Assembly: GCF_947487305.1 (NCBI RefSeq)
Contig: NZ_CANKWH010000002.1
Coordinates: 124,001-188,000 of the forward strand
DNA: 64,000 bases
Origin: an uncultured Paracoccus sp.
GTDB taxonomy: Bacteria > Pseudomonadota > Alphaproteobacteria > Rhodobacterales > Rhodobacteraceae
Direction: 5' to 3'
Part shown: piece by piece, positions 46,929-57,100 of the stretch
Layout: each line of letters starts with the position of its first letter
Numbering within the stretch: the stretch's first letter is position 1
Position numbers and translations under genes: made by a program
The notes under the pieces: model-generated
Seen by the model: only the letters and a program-made list of their open reading frames with translations
Database searches by the model: none
What the model was told of the DNA's origin: nothing

Positions 46929-46951
46929 AACATGCAGAGGCACCGGGTCAA

Positions 46952-47845
46952 ATGGAAAGCTTCATCACAGCTTGCGCCGATGGCGGCGAGATCGCCCTGA
47001 CCCTGCATGGCGGCAAGGCCGGCACCAGTCCCGTGGTCGTCATCCACCCAGCGACGGCCGTGCGCGAGCGGATGTATCACCCCTTCGCCGGCTTTCTGGT
47101 CGAACAGGGTTTCCGCGTCATCACCTATAATTACCGCGGCGTCGGCGCAGGCGCAGGGCTGACCCGGAATCGCCACCTGACCATGCGCAACTGGATGCTC
47201 GATGACGCGCCGGCGGTCCAGGATTGGGCGGTTCGGACCCTGCCCGGCGCGCCGCTGCTGGCGATCGGTCACAGCCTTGGCGGCCACGCCATCGGCATGG
47301 GCGGCAAGGACAGCCCGCTGCAGGCGGCGGTGCTGATCGCCAGCCATGCCGGAGCGCTGCGGCTGGTGCGGCGCCGGGCCGAGCGGTTGCGCATCGGCTT
47401 CTTGTTCCGCGCGGTGGTGCCGGTTGCCGGGCGGCTCTCGGGATGCTTCCCCGGCAAGAGGCTGGGGGTCGGCGAGAACATCCCCAGCGTCGCCATGCGT
47501 GATTGGGGCCACTGGATTCTGATGCGGAATTACTTTTTCGATGATCCGACGCTGGACGCCGCAAAACGGTTTGCCAAGGTCAACTTCCCCCTGCTCAGCC
47601 TTGGCTTCGAGGACGATCCCTGGGCCACCCCGGCGGCGATCGATCTCCTGAACTGCCATTTCGCCACCTCGCCCCCCGCGCGCCGCCAGATCGATCCCGC
47701 CCGCGACGGCACCGGCCCGGTCGGCCATATGGGCTTTTTCCGCGACCACCACCGCAACGGGCTCTGGACCGAGGTTACGGACTGGCTGCGCCAGCAGGCC
47801 GAAGCTGCAAAGACCGGCCCGCAGCGGAGGGCGACGGGCGGCTGA
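46952..47845 (+). CDS. alpha/beta hydrolase fold protein
   Basis: 297 residues from MESFITACADGGEIALTLHG; the frame is open far upstream but only this ATG starts the domain. The order is a catalytic-nucleophile elbow LLAIGHSLGGHAIGMGG (Ser in GHSLGG), an oxyanion strand VVVIHPATAVRERMYHPF, SLGFEDDPWATPAAI as acidic-residue region and GHMGFFRDHH with the catalytic histidine. It resembles COG4757-type esterases. Cytosolic; substrate unknown. Divergent from marR and convergent with the PPTase gene (39-base gap). Confidence 0.88.
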   Translation: MESFITACADGGEIALTLHGGKAGTSPVVVIHPATAVRERMYHPFAGFLVEQGFRVITYNYRGVGAGAGLTRNRHLTMRNWMLDDAPAVQDWAVRTLPGAPLLAIGHSLGGHAIGMGGKDSPLQAAVLIASHAGALRLVRRRAERLRIGFLFRAVVPVAGRLSGCFPGKRLGVGENIPSVAMRDWGHWILMRNYFFDDPTLDAAKRFAKVNFPLLSLGFEDDPWATPAAIDLLNCHFATSPPARRQIDPARDGTGPVGHMGFFRDHHRNGLWTEVTDWLRQQAEAAKTGPQRRATGG

Positions 47846-47884
47846 TCGGATCGATACAGGAGAGCAGTTGAGCATTGACGACGT

Positions 47885-48538
47885 TTACTGGCCCCATGGC
47901 CATCGCTCTGCCGTCGCGACCGACCCGATGCTGATGGCCAGATAGTAGCCCGAGACCTCCAGCCACTGCCCTTGCATCGACCCGACGCCGGCGACACAGG
48001 CGCGAAACCGGCCATCGGTGGACAGGACCAGCGCGAGGTCTGAAAACTCCAGCATCCGTCCGGTGACCGGATACTGCCGTTTGTAGAGCGCCTCCTTGGC
48101 GCAGAAGGCCGCCAGCGCATCTCCTGCCCCCCGAAAACGGAAGGGCTGGATCGTGTCCACGAACCCCTCGGGACGGGGCGCGTCCATCGACTCGATGTCA
48201 AGGCCCAGCAGCAGACCCGGACGGGTGCTGGCCAGCGCGATGCAGAGATCGCCGGCATGGGCGAGGCTGACGGCAAGACCGTCCGGCAGATCGGGCCTCC
48301 GATCCGAACGCGGGAGAATGGGGCGATCCTCGGGCAGGTCGAAGCCTGCTTCGGAAATGGCGCGGCGCAAAGCCAGTCGGCCGGTGGCGAACTCGGCCTG
48401 CCGCCGGGGCACGGCGCGCGCCAGTGCCTGCGCCTCCTCAGCCAGCAGCCGCCCCTCGCCGATCGGCACCACGGCGCAGCCGACATCGGCGGGCAGCAGC
48501 GCCCGCGCCGCGTGCAACAGCCGCTCGGCCGCGCTCAC
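47885..48538 (-). CDS. 4'-phosphopantetheinyl transferase
   Basis: 217 residues starting at a GTG (48538) that overlaps the NRPS stop (GTGA). The Sfp/EntD-type motifs are LGLDIESMD (Mg ligands) and AFCAKEALYKRQYP (the KEA-x-YK signature), with RPILPRSDRRPDLP and SLAHAGDL before. The enzyme transfers phosphopantetheine from CoA to the serine of carrier proteins. It should activate the PCP of the NRPS (Ser1445) and the ACP of the PKS (Ser1782) in the same operon. The N-terminal positively charged region RRQAEFATGRLALRRA is typical of the EntD subfamily. Confidence 0.94.
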   Translation of the reverse strand: MSAAERLLHAARALLPADVGCAVVPIGEGRLLAEEAQALARAVPRRQAEFATGRLALRRAISEAGFDLPEDRPILPRSDRRPDLPDGLAVSLAHAGDLCIALASTRPGLLLGLDIESMDAPRPEGFVDTIQPFRFRGAGDALAAFCAKEALYKRQYPVTGRMLEFSDLALVLSTDGRFRACVAGVGSMQGQWLEVSGYYLAISIGSVATAERWPWGQ

Positions 48539-51500
48539 TCGCTGTTGCGCAACTGCGCCCGCATGGCCCGCCGCCGCGCCATGGGATCGTCCGCCGCGAC
48601 CTGAGCCGTCGGCGGCGCCACCGCGCGCGGTGCGGCTTCAATCGGCTTGACCGCTGGCTTGCCAGCGCCCGCCAGACCCGCGACATGGCGCTGATAGTCG
48701 CCCAGCACCGGGAAGCGGAACACATCCGTCACCCCGATCGAGGCCAGCCCCAGCCGGTCGCGCAGTGTGCGGTGCAGTTGGATCGCCAAGAGCGAATGGC
48801 CGCCGATGGCGAAGAAATTGTCCCGCACCCCCACCGAGGGCAGGCCAAGCGTCTCGGCCCAGACCTGTTCGATCACCGGCGAGGGATCGGTGCCGTTCGC
48901 GGCAGGCGCCACCGGCGCGGCGCTGACCGCAGGTGGCGCCACCTGCACTGGCGCGGCCGGTTCGGGCAGCGCCTTGCGGTCGATCTTGCGGTTCGGGGTC
49001 AGCGGCATGGACTCGAGCCGAGTGATCCGGGCGGGCAGCATGTGTTGGGGCAGCACCTCCTGCAACGCCGCGCGCAGATGCGCCTCGTCCAGCCCGGCCT
49101 CGCCGGTCACATAGGCCAGCAAACGCCCCTGCCCCGAGGCGTCGGGTCGGAGGATCACCACCGCCTCGCGCACGCCCGGCAGGTCCGCCAGCCGCGCCTC
49201 GATCTCGCCCAGTTCGATGCGGAAACCCCGCAGCTTGATCTGGCCATCGGCCCGGCCGAGGAAATCCATCTGCCCGTCCGAGCGCCAGCGCACCAGGTCT
49301 CCGGTGCGATACATGCGCGCACCCCAAGGCGCGGCGTCGGCAGGCCGCACGAAGGGATCGGGGCGGAAGGCCGCGCCTGTCAGGTCGGCCCGGTTCCAGT
49401 AGCCGCGGGTGACGCCGTGGCCACCGATCCAGAGTTCCCCCTCTTCGCCGTCGTCCAGCGGCTGCCCAGCCTCGTCCAGCACGTAAAGCTGGGTATTGGC
49501 GATGGGCGGCCCCAGCGGCGTCGCGTCCTGATCGGGCGCCAGGCGCGCGACCGAGGACCAGATCGTCGTCTCGGTCGGGCCATACATGTTCAGGATCTCG
49601 GCCCCGCTGACCGCGCGCAGGTCGCGCACCAGCGAGGGCGGCAGCGCCTCGCCGCCGATCATGATGCAGCACAGGCCGGCCAGCGCCCCGGCCACCGCCG
49701 GATCGGTAACGAGGATGCGGGCCATGCTGGGGGTGCATTGCAGATGCGTGACGCGGTGCCGGCGGATCTGCGCGGCAATCGAGAAATCCCCGGCATCGGG
49801 TTCCTCGGCCCCGGCAAAGGCCGCGGCCACCTGCCCGAGCAGCGGGAAAGAGCCCTTCACCACATCGGGCGCGATGCCGTAATCGATCAGGCAGGCGATT
49901 TCGCCCACGCCGATCTTCTGCAAATGCTCGACACGGGCCACGGCTTCCTCGACGCTGCCGAAGAGGCCCGAATCCTCGAAATAGCGCAGGAAGGCAAATT
50001 CAAGGATGCCGTCCAATTCCTCTTCGCTGAGACTGCCAAGGTCGATGGCCATCGGGTTGGTCAGCCCGGCCGGGCGTTTGAAGGCCGGGAAGTCCCAGGC
50101 ATATTGCTTGACCAGCGCGGCGGCGGCCCGCAGGTAATCCTTCATCGGACCCCGGGCGACCTCGCGCGCGGTCTCGCGGTCCGCGGCCAGGTAGCTGTGC
50201 AGCATCAGCGTGACGGTGAAGTCCTTCGGATCATGCCCGGCCTCGCGCAAGGCGGCGTGGTAATCCTTGATCCGTTCCTCGACCACATCGACGGACTGGC
50301 CCAGCAGATGGGTCAGCACATTGGCGCCGAGCCGCCCGGCCTCGCGCCAGGTTTCGGGGTTGCCGGCAACCGTGACCCAGATCGGCAGTTCCTTCTGAAC
50401 CGGACGGGGCTGGGTGCGGACCTTGTGGGGCGTGCCATCCGCCTTGGGAAACTCGACCTCCTCGCCGCGCCACAGGCGCCGCAGCACATCGACGGCGGCG
50501 ATCATCGCATCCTTGTTCTTCGGCGGGGCGTTTTCCGGGCGCAGCACGAAATCATCCGGCTGCCAGCCCGAGGCAACCGCGATGGCTGCCCGCCCGCCGG
50601 TCAGGTTGTCGATCACCGCCCATTCCTCGGCAATGCGCGCGGGATGGTGCAGCGGCACGACACAGCTGCCGGCGCGGATGCCAAGCCGTGTCGTCACCGC
50701 CGCCGCCGCCGCTCCGGTTACAGAGGGGTTCGGATAGGGTCCGCCAAAGGCGTGGAAATGGCGCTCGGGCGTCCAGAGGGCGGTAAAGCCGTTCTGGTCG
50801 GCAAAGCGCGCGCCATCCAGCAGCAGCTGGTATTTCTTCGGGCCGACGCCATCGTCATTGCCCCAGTAGAACAGGCTGAAATCCATCGCCGCGCGGGATT
50901 TGCCCGGTGCCGAGCCTGACACCGCCAGCCGCGATTCCTCGCCTGCGATCACCAGTTTCAGCCCGCGCGCCAGCGTCCAGAAGATCTCCAGCACCGAGAT
51001 GTCGAAGCTGAGGCTCGTCACCGCCAGCCAGGCATCGCCGGGCCGGTGCGGGATCACCGCATCCATGCCGGTGAAGAAATTCGCCACGTTGCGATGCTCG
51101 ACCATCACCCCCTTGGGCTTGCCGGTCGAGCCCGAGGTATAGATCAGATAGGCCAGATGTTCGGGTCCGACCGTGGTTTTCGGCGCACCGGGGTCCTCTG
51201 CCGGGGGGGTTGCGGGGATGGACATCAGGCTGGCACCGTGCCCCTCGGGCAGTCCCGCCAGCCCCGGTTGGGTCAGTACGATCCGCGCGCCGCTGTCGGC
51301 GAGGTAATGGCTCAGCCGGTCCTGCGGATAGTCGGGATCAAGCGGCAGATAGGCGCCGCCCGCCTTGAGGATCGCCAGCGCGCCGATCACCAGTTCCGGG
51401 CCGCGCTTGGCAAAAAGGCCGACCGGCTGATCCGGGGAGACGCCCTGCGCCACCAGATCGCGGGCCAAGGCATTGGCGGCAGCTTCAAGCTGGGCGCGGG

Positions 51501-53127
51501 TCAGGCTCTGATCCTCGAAGGCCAGCGCCGTTGCGCCGCCGTCCTGCGCCGCCGTCGCGGCGATCAGCTCATGGATGCAGGCCGCGCGGACATCCGTGGC
51601 GGTGGCGTTGCGGGCATGAAGCACCTCATCCAGCCGCGCGGGGTCCAGCGCGCCGATGGCGGCGACGGGGGTTTCCGGCCCGGCCTGCAGCGCACGCGAG
51701 AGGCGCTCGGCCAGTCGCTGCGCCTCCTCGGCGTCGATCCGGGCGCTGTCATGGTGCAGCGTGATGCCACCTGCGCCAAGGCTCAGCGTCAGGGCGGTGC
51801 CGGGAATCGGGCCGCGACCGGCCAGGTCCAGCCCGGTTTCGGGCGCGCTGGCCCCGCGCAGTTCCGGCGCGCGGTGCAAGAGGTCAGCCGCAAAGGGGCC
51901 GCGCTTCTGCAGTTCGGCGATGACGCCCGAAAGCGTGGCCGAGAACTCCGCCAGCCGCCCCTCGGGCGTCACGGTCAGCGGCAGCCAGTCGGCCAGAACG
52001 CCACCGGTTGCCGGATGGCCCTCGGGCCGCAGCGCGACCGAGATCGCCCCACCCGCCCCGCGCCGCGCCAGAAGTGCCAGCGCGGCCGCAGCGGCTTGCG
52101 GCGCGGCGGTGCCGGCGACCGGCAGGCTCGACCAGTCGCCAGTGGCGGCATCGGCCCGGCCCAAGGCCGTCTGCGCCAACTGCCTGCGCCAAAACCCGTC
52201 GTTCTTGGCAGCCGGCCCCGCGAGATTCCCCAGCGCCGCCTGCGCCGCGTCATCGGGCAGCGGCAGGACCGAACCCACTTCGGGCAGATCTCCCTGCCCC
52301 GGCACCAGCGCCAGCCGCAACGCGCCGGAACCTGTGGCCACCGTCAGGCTGTCACCGTCGCGCGCCAGCACAGTTCCCGGTTCACCCGACCCCTCAACCA
52401 CCTCAGCCGAGGCAACAAGGGCAAGGCGATCCGACCCCAGCGCCAGCTTCGGCACCTCGAGAGGGTTCCAGTAATCGCCGTGATCCAGCGCCCGGACCAG
52501 CCGCGCCAGATCGGCGGCGGGCTGGCGCAGGTCCAGCACTGCCGCCGCTTCGGGCCGCTGGTCACGGGCGAAATAGCTGCGCGCGCCGGCAGGCTGGAGT
52601 TGCGGAGACAGACCGCCGGATTCAATCGCCGAAACGATCTCGCCAAAGCTCTCCGCCCCATGTGCAAAACATTTTGCATTCAACGTGAGCGCGGTTTCAT
52701 CCGGCGCGATGTCAAACGCCCGCACCGCCAGCACATCACCCGTATCGATGCCGCCATCGATCAGATGCCAGGTGATCGCATGGCGGGAATTGCCCTGAAG
52801 GATCGCCCAGACCGGCACATTCACCCCCGCCATCGCAGGCAGCGGGCCGTCGTGGAAATTGATCGCGCCACGGCTGGCACGGGCTAGGATTTCCGGCTTC
52901 AGGATCGACAGGTTCGCCACGCTGAAGAGCCAGTCGGCACCCGGCGCATCGGCCGGCATCGGCGCATCCTGATCCTCGACCCTCAGCCCCTCACCCTCGG
53001 CCCAGTGCCGCAGGTCGGGATTGCGGGTGACGATGGCGGCGACGCTGTGGCCCCGGTCCAGCAGGGTCTGGGTCGCATGGCGCATCAGCGCCTCGTTGCC
53101 CACAAGGATGGCGCTGAAACGGGTCAT
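48535..53127 (-). CDS. NRPS: formyltransferase - partial condensation - adenylation interrupted by luciferase-like monooxygenase - PCP
   Basis: 1530 residues. Residues 1-290 resemble methionyl-tRNA formyltransferase: Asn90 and His92 in INFHDGPLP, Asp128 in GGIDTGD. Residues 310-490 look like only the C-terminal lobe of a condensation domain; no HHxxxDG is found. The adenylation domain (520-1385) has YTSGSTGKPKG and FDISVLEIF, but residues 745-1075 insert a flavin-dependent luciferase-like monooxygenase (MDFSLFYWGNDDG, VASGWQPDDF), the form known as MupA/Atu3671. Specificity residues read D709, I710, L713, Q1130, M1156, G1158, M1181, I1189, W1190, K1381, close to the glycine code DILQLGLIWK. 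PCP at 1415-1485 has GGHSL Ser1445. ATG overlaps the GT2 stop. Confidence 0.92.
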   Translation of the reverse strand: MTRFSAILVGNEALMRHATQTLLDRGHSVAAIVTRNPDLRHWAEGEGLRVEDQDAPMPADAPGADWLFSVANLSILKPEILARASRGAINFHDGPLPAMAGVNVPVWAILQGNSRHAITWHLIDGGIDTGDVLAVRAFDIAPDETALTLNAKCFAHGAESFGEIVSAIESGGLSPQLQPAGARSYFARDQRPEAAAVLDLRQPAADLARLVRALDHGDYWNPLEVPKLALGSDRLALVASAEVVEGSGEPGTVLARDGDSLTVATGSGALRLALVPGQGDLPEVGSVLPLPDDAAQAALGNLAGPAAKNDGFWRRQLAQTALGRADAATGDWSSLPVAGTAAPQAAAAALALLARRGAGGAISVALRPEGHPATGGVLADWLPLTVTPEGRLAEFSATLSGVIAELQKRGPFAADLLHRAPELRGASAPETGLDLAGRGPIPGTALTLSLGAGGITLHHDSARIDAEEAQRLAERLSRALQAGPETPVAAIGALDPARLDEVLHARNATATDVRAACIHELIAATAAQDGGATALAFEDQSLTRAQLEAAANALARDLVAQGVSPDQPVGLFAKRGPELVIGALAILKAGGAYLPLDPDYPQDRLSHYLADSGARIVLTQPGLAGLPEGHGASLMSIPATPPAEDPGAPKTTVGPEHLAYLIYTSGSTGKPKGVMVEHRNVANFFTGMDAVIPHRPGDAWLAVTSLSFDISVLEIFWTLARGLKLVIAGEESRLAVSGSAPGKSRAAMDFSLFYWGNDDGVGPKKYQLLLDGARFADQNGFTALWTPERHFHAFGGPYPNPSVTGAAAAAVTTRLGIRAGSCVVPLHHPARIAEEWAVIDNLTGGRAAIAVASGWQPDDFVLRPENAPPKNKDAMIAAVDVLRRLWRGEEVEFPKADGTPHKVRTQPRPVQKELPIWVTVAGNPETWREAGRLGANVLTHLLGQSVDVVEERIKDYHAALREAGHDPKDFTVTLMLHSYLAADRETAREVARGPMKDYLRAAAALVKQYAWDFPAFKRPAGLTNPMAIDLGSLSEEELDGILEFAFLRYFEDSGLFGSVEEAVARVEHLQKIGVGEIACLIDYGIAPDVVKGSFPLLGQVAAAFAGAEEPDAGDFSIAAQIRRHRVTHLQCTPSMARILVTDPAVAGALAGLCCIMIGGEALPPSLVRDLRAVSGAEILNMYGPTETTIWSSVARLAPDQDATPLGPPIANTQLYVLDEAGQPLDDGEEGELWIGGHGVTRGYWNRADLTGAAFRPDPFVRPADAAPWGARMYRTGDLVRWRSDGQMDFLGRADGQIKLRGFRIELGEIEARLADLPGVREAVVILRPDASGQGRLLAYVTGEAGLDEAHLRAALQEVLPQHMLPARITRLESMPLTPNRKIDRKALPEPAAPVQVAPPAVSAAPVAPAANGTDPSPVIEQVWAETLGLPSVGVRDNFFAIGGHSLLAIQLHRTLRDRLGLASIGVTDVFRFPVLGDYQRHVAGLAGAGKPAVKPIEAAPRAVAPPTAQVAADDPMARRRAMRAQLRNSE

Positions 53128-54101
53128 GTGCTGCCTTTCCGATCGTGACGTTTACCAAGGGCGCGGCCGAGCATCTGGCGATAATGGCCCGGTGGCGTGC
53201 GGTGTTCCCGGCGCTGGATCAGGCAGCGCAGCCGCCATAACCCGTTGCCGGCAAGCGAGGCCAGTGTCGCCATCAGCGCGCCCGTGCGGCCGTGATGTTT
53301 CTGGAAGTAGTGCTGGCGCGAGTCGTACCAGTAATCAGGGACTTTCGCCCATTCCTTCATCCCGGTCGAGACCGAACCGATATGGGTGACGACACTGTCC
53401 CAGACATAATGCGTCTGCCAGCCGGCCTTGGCGGCACGGCGGCAGAGATCCGTTTCCTCGAAGTAGAGAAAGAAGGTTTCATCGAAGAGGCCGACCTGAT
53501 CCAGCACCTCCGCCCGGATCATCATCGAGGCGCCTGCCGACCAGTCGACCGGCAGGTTGGCATCGGGCTGCGGCAGGGCCACGATCTTGTTGCGCAGCAG
53601 CCGGGAAATCGGGCCGGTCTGCGCTGCATTCTCGAACTCGCCGCCCGCCGAGGGAAAGCGGAAGGCGGTCTCATGAGGGACATCATCGGCACCGCGCAGG
53701 CGCGAACAGGCGATGCCAGCCTCGGGATGGGTGGCCAGATGATCGATCAGGCAGGCGACGGCACCGGGTCGGGGAAAGGCGTCGGAGTTCAGGAGATAGA
53801 CAAGATCGGCCCGTCCCCCGCCGGGCATCCCCACGCGGATGCCGACATTGACGCCCGAGCCGAAGCCGCCATTCCAGCCGCTGTCGATCAGTGCCACGCG
53901 CCGGCCGTCGAGCCAACCCCGCGCCGCGCCCTCGGCCCTGATGAGGTCATAGGACCCGTCTTCCGAGCCGTTCTCGACCACGGTGATGGCGGCGGTGATC
54001 CCGGCCTTCAGCGCCGCGATTTCGTCCAGCGCGGTTTCGACGCATTTGACCGTCATGTCGGGCGTGCGGAAGTTCAGGATGACGATCTGCAGGTTGGTCA
54101 T
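53124..54101 (-). CDS. family 2 glycosyltransferase (rhamnosyltransferase-like) between PKS and NRPS genes
   Basis: 325 residues. GT-A fold: N-terminal LQIVILNFRTPDMTVKCVE, the nucleotide-sugar region TVVENGSEDGSYDLIR, the DxD-like ADLVYLLNSDA, and ASMMIRAEVLDQVGLFDETF with FFLYFEETDLCRRAAKAGW. These are the features of dTDP-rhamnose-type GT2 enzymes. Cytosolic, probably membrane-associated. Its stop overlaps the NRPS start by four bases and its ATG lies 6 bases after the PKS stop, so it is translated within the operon. It implies that a sugar is attached to the product or to a linked lipid. Confidence 0.93.
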   Translation of the reverse strand: MTNLQIVILNFRTPDMTVKCVETALDEIAALKAGITAAITVVENGSEDGSYDLIRAEGAARGWLDGRRVALIDSGWNGGFGSGVNVGIRVGMPGGGRADLVYLLNSDAFPRPGAVACLIDHLATHPEAGIACSRLRGADDVPHETAFRFPSAGGEFENAAQTGPISRLLRNKIVALPQPDANLPVDWSAGASMMIRAEVLDQVGLFDETFFLYFEETDLCRRAAKAGWQTHYVWDSVVTHIGSVSTGMKEWAKVPDYWYDSRQHYFQKHHGRTGALMATLASLAGNGLWRLRCLIQRREHRTPPGHYRQMLGRALGKRHDRKGST

Positions 54102-54106
54102 CGCGC

Positions 54107-57100
54107 CTATTCCGCCGCTGCCGATTGCTGGCTGGCCGGGTCATGCCGGCGCAGGATCTCGCGCAGAAGCAGGCCAAGCCGCCGGACATTGGGTTCCAGC
54201 ACCATGGAATCGTGGTCGCCCGGCACCTCATGCACCTCAAGTCGCGGCATCCATCGGCCCCAGCCATTGTCGGGGATCAGGTATTCGCGCCCCGCGGTAA
54301 CAAACTGCCCGTCCGAGACCTTGTAGCGGTAATCCAGCGGCGGCCGGAACAGCGTCACCGGGCCGGGCCATTCGGTCAGCCCCACCTTGGGCAGTGCGCC
54401 ACGGAAGGCCGCCTCGATCGCCAGATCGTGGAAACCCTCGGCCTCCTCGGATTCATGTGCCGCATCGCGTTCCTTGCGCCGTTTGGACAACTCGTAGGCC
54501 AGCTTGGTCTTCGCCCAGTCCGACCAGAAACTGAGGCCCTGTTCGCGCATTTCCTGCGCCCGGATCAGCACCTTGTCGCGGCGGCTCAGCGCCGGGCGCA
54601 TTGGCAGGGGCGTGTCGAGCATGACGAGCATCGCCGTCTCTTCGCCCTCAGCCGCCAGCAGCCGCGCCATTTCCAGCGCGATCAGCCCGCCGCCCGAGAA
54701 ACCGCCCAGGAGATAGGGGCCTTCGGGCTGGATCTGCCGGACCTCGGCCAGATAGTCCTGCGCGGCTTCGGCGAAACTCTCATGCGGCTTGTCATCACCG
54801 AAGAGGCCGCGCGCCTGCAACCCGTAGAAGCGGCGATCCTGACCCACGCGCTGCGCCATCTGGTGCAGGTTCATCACGTTGCCGAACATGCCGGCGACGA
54901 TGAAGAAGGGCGTGCCGCCCTCGCGCCCGCCCATGTCCACGACATAGCGCCGGGCCGGGCCGGGATCGGCCAGCGCCGCCCCGCCCTCGACCCCTGCCGC
55001 CGCCGGGGTGCTGGCGCGCGGGCCGACCCGCGACTCGATCAGCGCCGCCAGCTTGCCGACATTCGGCGCCTCGAAGAGGGTCGAGATCGGGAAATCGACG
55101 CCAAAGACCTTGCGCACCTGCCCGAACATCCGCACCGCGACCAGCGAATGCCCACCCAGATCAAAGAAGCTGTCGCCCGCGCCGATCTGGCGCACGCCCA
55201 AAAGTTCGGACCAGATCGAGGCCAGTTCGCTTTCGGTGCCCGCTGCCGGGGCGATGAATTCGGCATCGAGATCGGGCCGCTCGAAGGCGGCATCCGAGGT
55301 CGGGGCGCTGACCGCCGGTGCCGCGGCTTCCGCCACCAGACCGGGCAGGTCCAGCGACGAGACATAGACCTGCGGCAGCCCAAGGGCCATGGCGCGGCGC
55401 AGCACATCGGGGCCAAGCGCGCCGGGGATGCCCTGCGACACGTTATGGCGCAGCCGCTTCTCGCCCGGACTTTCCTGCCCTCGGGCCGGCTTTGCCGTCG
55501 TCGCGGCACTCAGCCCCGCCTCCATCCGGCGCAGGGTGAACCCCTCGATCTCGGCGGCGACGGTGCCGTCAGGCAAAGCCAGCGTCACGTCGAACCGGGC
55601 CGAGCCTTCGGCGGTGCCGGTCTGCAACCGGATATGGCTGAGAAGATGCGGCCCGAGCGGGCGCAGCAGGGTAAAGCGTTCATAGCCCACAGGCACCCAC
55701 AGCCGCGCGCCGCCCCAGCCTGGGATCAGCTTCATCGCCCAACCCGTGGCAATGTCGAGAAGCGCCGGGTGCATCTGGTGCTGCGCTGCCTCGCCCGCAA
55801 AGGCATCAGGCAGGCGCAGCTCGGCCCAGCCCTCGACCTGCCCCAGCTTCACCGCGCGCAGCACCCGCCAGCGCGGGCCGAAACGCATCACCCGGTCCTG
55901 CGCGGACGGCAGCGCGGCCTCGCCCGTCGCCTCTTCGTCCCAATCGGTCGGCGGCGTGATGCGGCGATCCTGCGGCGCACTGCGTTCGGCCATGGCGGTG
56001 GCATAGCTGTCGCCGCCATCGGGATCGGCGATGGTGATGCGTGAAGCCCCCTCGACCGTCTCGATCTGCACCGAGACCGCCGTGGGCTCGGCATCCGAGA
56101 CATAGAGCGGGCGCAGGAACAGCGTGTCACTCAGCGTCAGCGGCAGCGGCGTGCCGGTGGCGACCAGCGCCTGCACGAAAAGCTCCAGATTGCCGGTGCC
56201 GGGCATCAGCGCCTGACCCTGTGCGGTGCGGTGCCCGCCGATGACCCAGTCGGCAGTCGAGAAGAGGCGGTGGAATTCCCGCACCCCGCGCCCGCCCGCG
56301 ACCTCGGTTCCCAGCATCGGCCTGCTATCGGCCTCGGCTGCGGGGTCCTGCGGGGCGGGATCGGGCACGGCCTCGGTCCCCATCGCCCGCGCCGCCATGC
56401 CGGTATCGGCCCAGACCCCCCAGTTGACCGCGACCACCCGGCCAAGCGCCGGGGGCGCGGCACGGGCAACGGCGTTCAGGAATTCGTTCGCGGCGACGTA
56501 ATCCACCTGCCCCGCCGGAGCCGAGGCGGTGCTGGTCGAGGCGAAAAGAACGGTCTGGCGCGGCGGATGCCCCTCCAGCGCCGCGATCAGCGCCTTGGTG
56601 CCATGGACCTTGGGCGCCAGCACATCCCAGGCCTCGCCATCGGCCTTGCCGGCCATCAGCGCGTCATTGATGATCCCTGCCGCATGGATGACGGTATCGA
56701 CCGAGCCGAAGCGGGCGCGGGTCTCGGCAAGGGCGCGGGTCATGTCCTCGGGGCTGGTGACATCGCCGGTGACGGCAATGACCTCGGCATCCGCCGCCTG
56801 CAATTCGCGCAGGAAGGCCGCCATCTGCCGGGCCTTGGCCGAGAAGGGCACGGTGCCGTCCTGCCCCAGCGCCTCGCGCGACAGAAGCGCCAGTTTCGCC
56901 CCGCCCCGCGCCGCCAGATCCCGCGCGACGGCCTGACCCAACCCGCCGAATCCGCCGGTGATGAAGGTGACGCCCTCGGGTGCTGCCCCATCCTGTGGTT
57001 CCAGCCGGACCGGTGCCAGACGCTGCACGAAACGCCGGCCATCGCGCCATGCAGCGACCTCGGTGCCGGTGTCGCCGGAAGCTGCCAGCAATTCCTGCGC

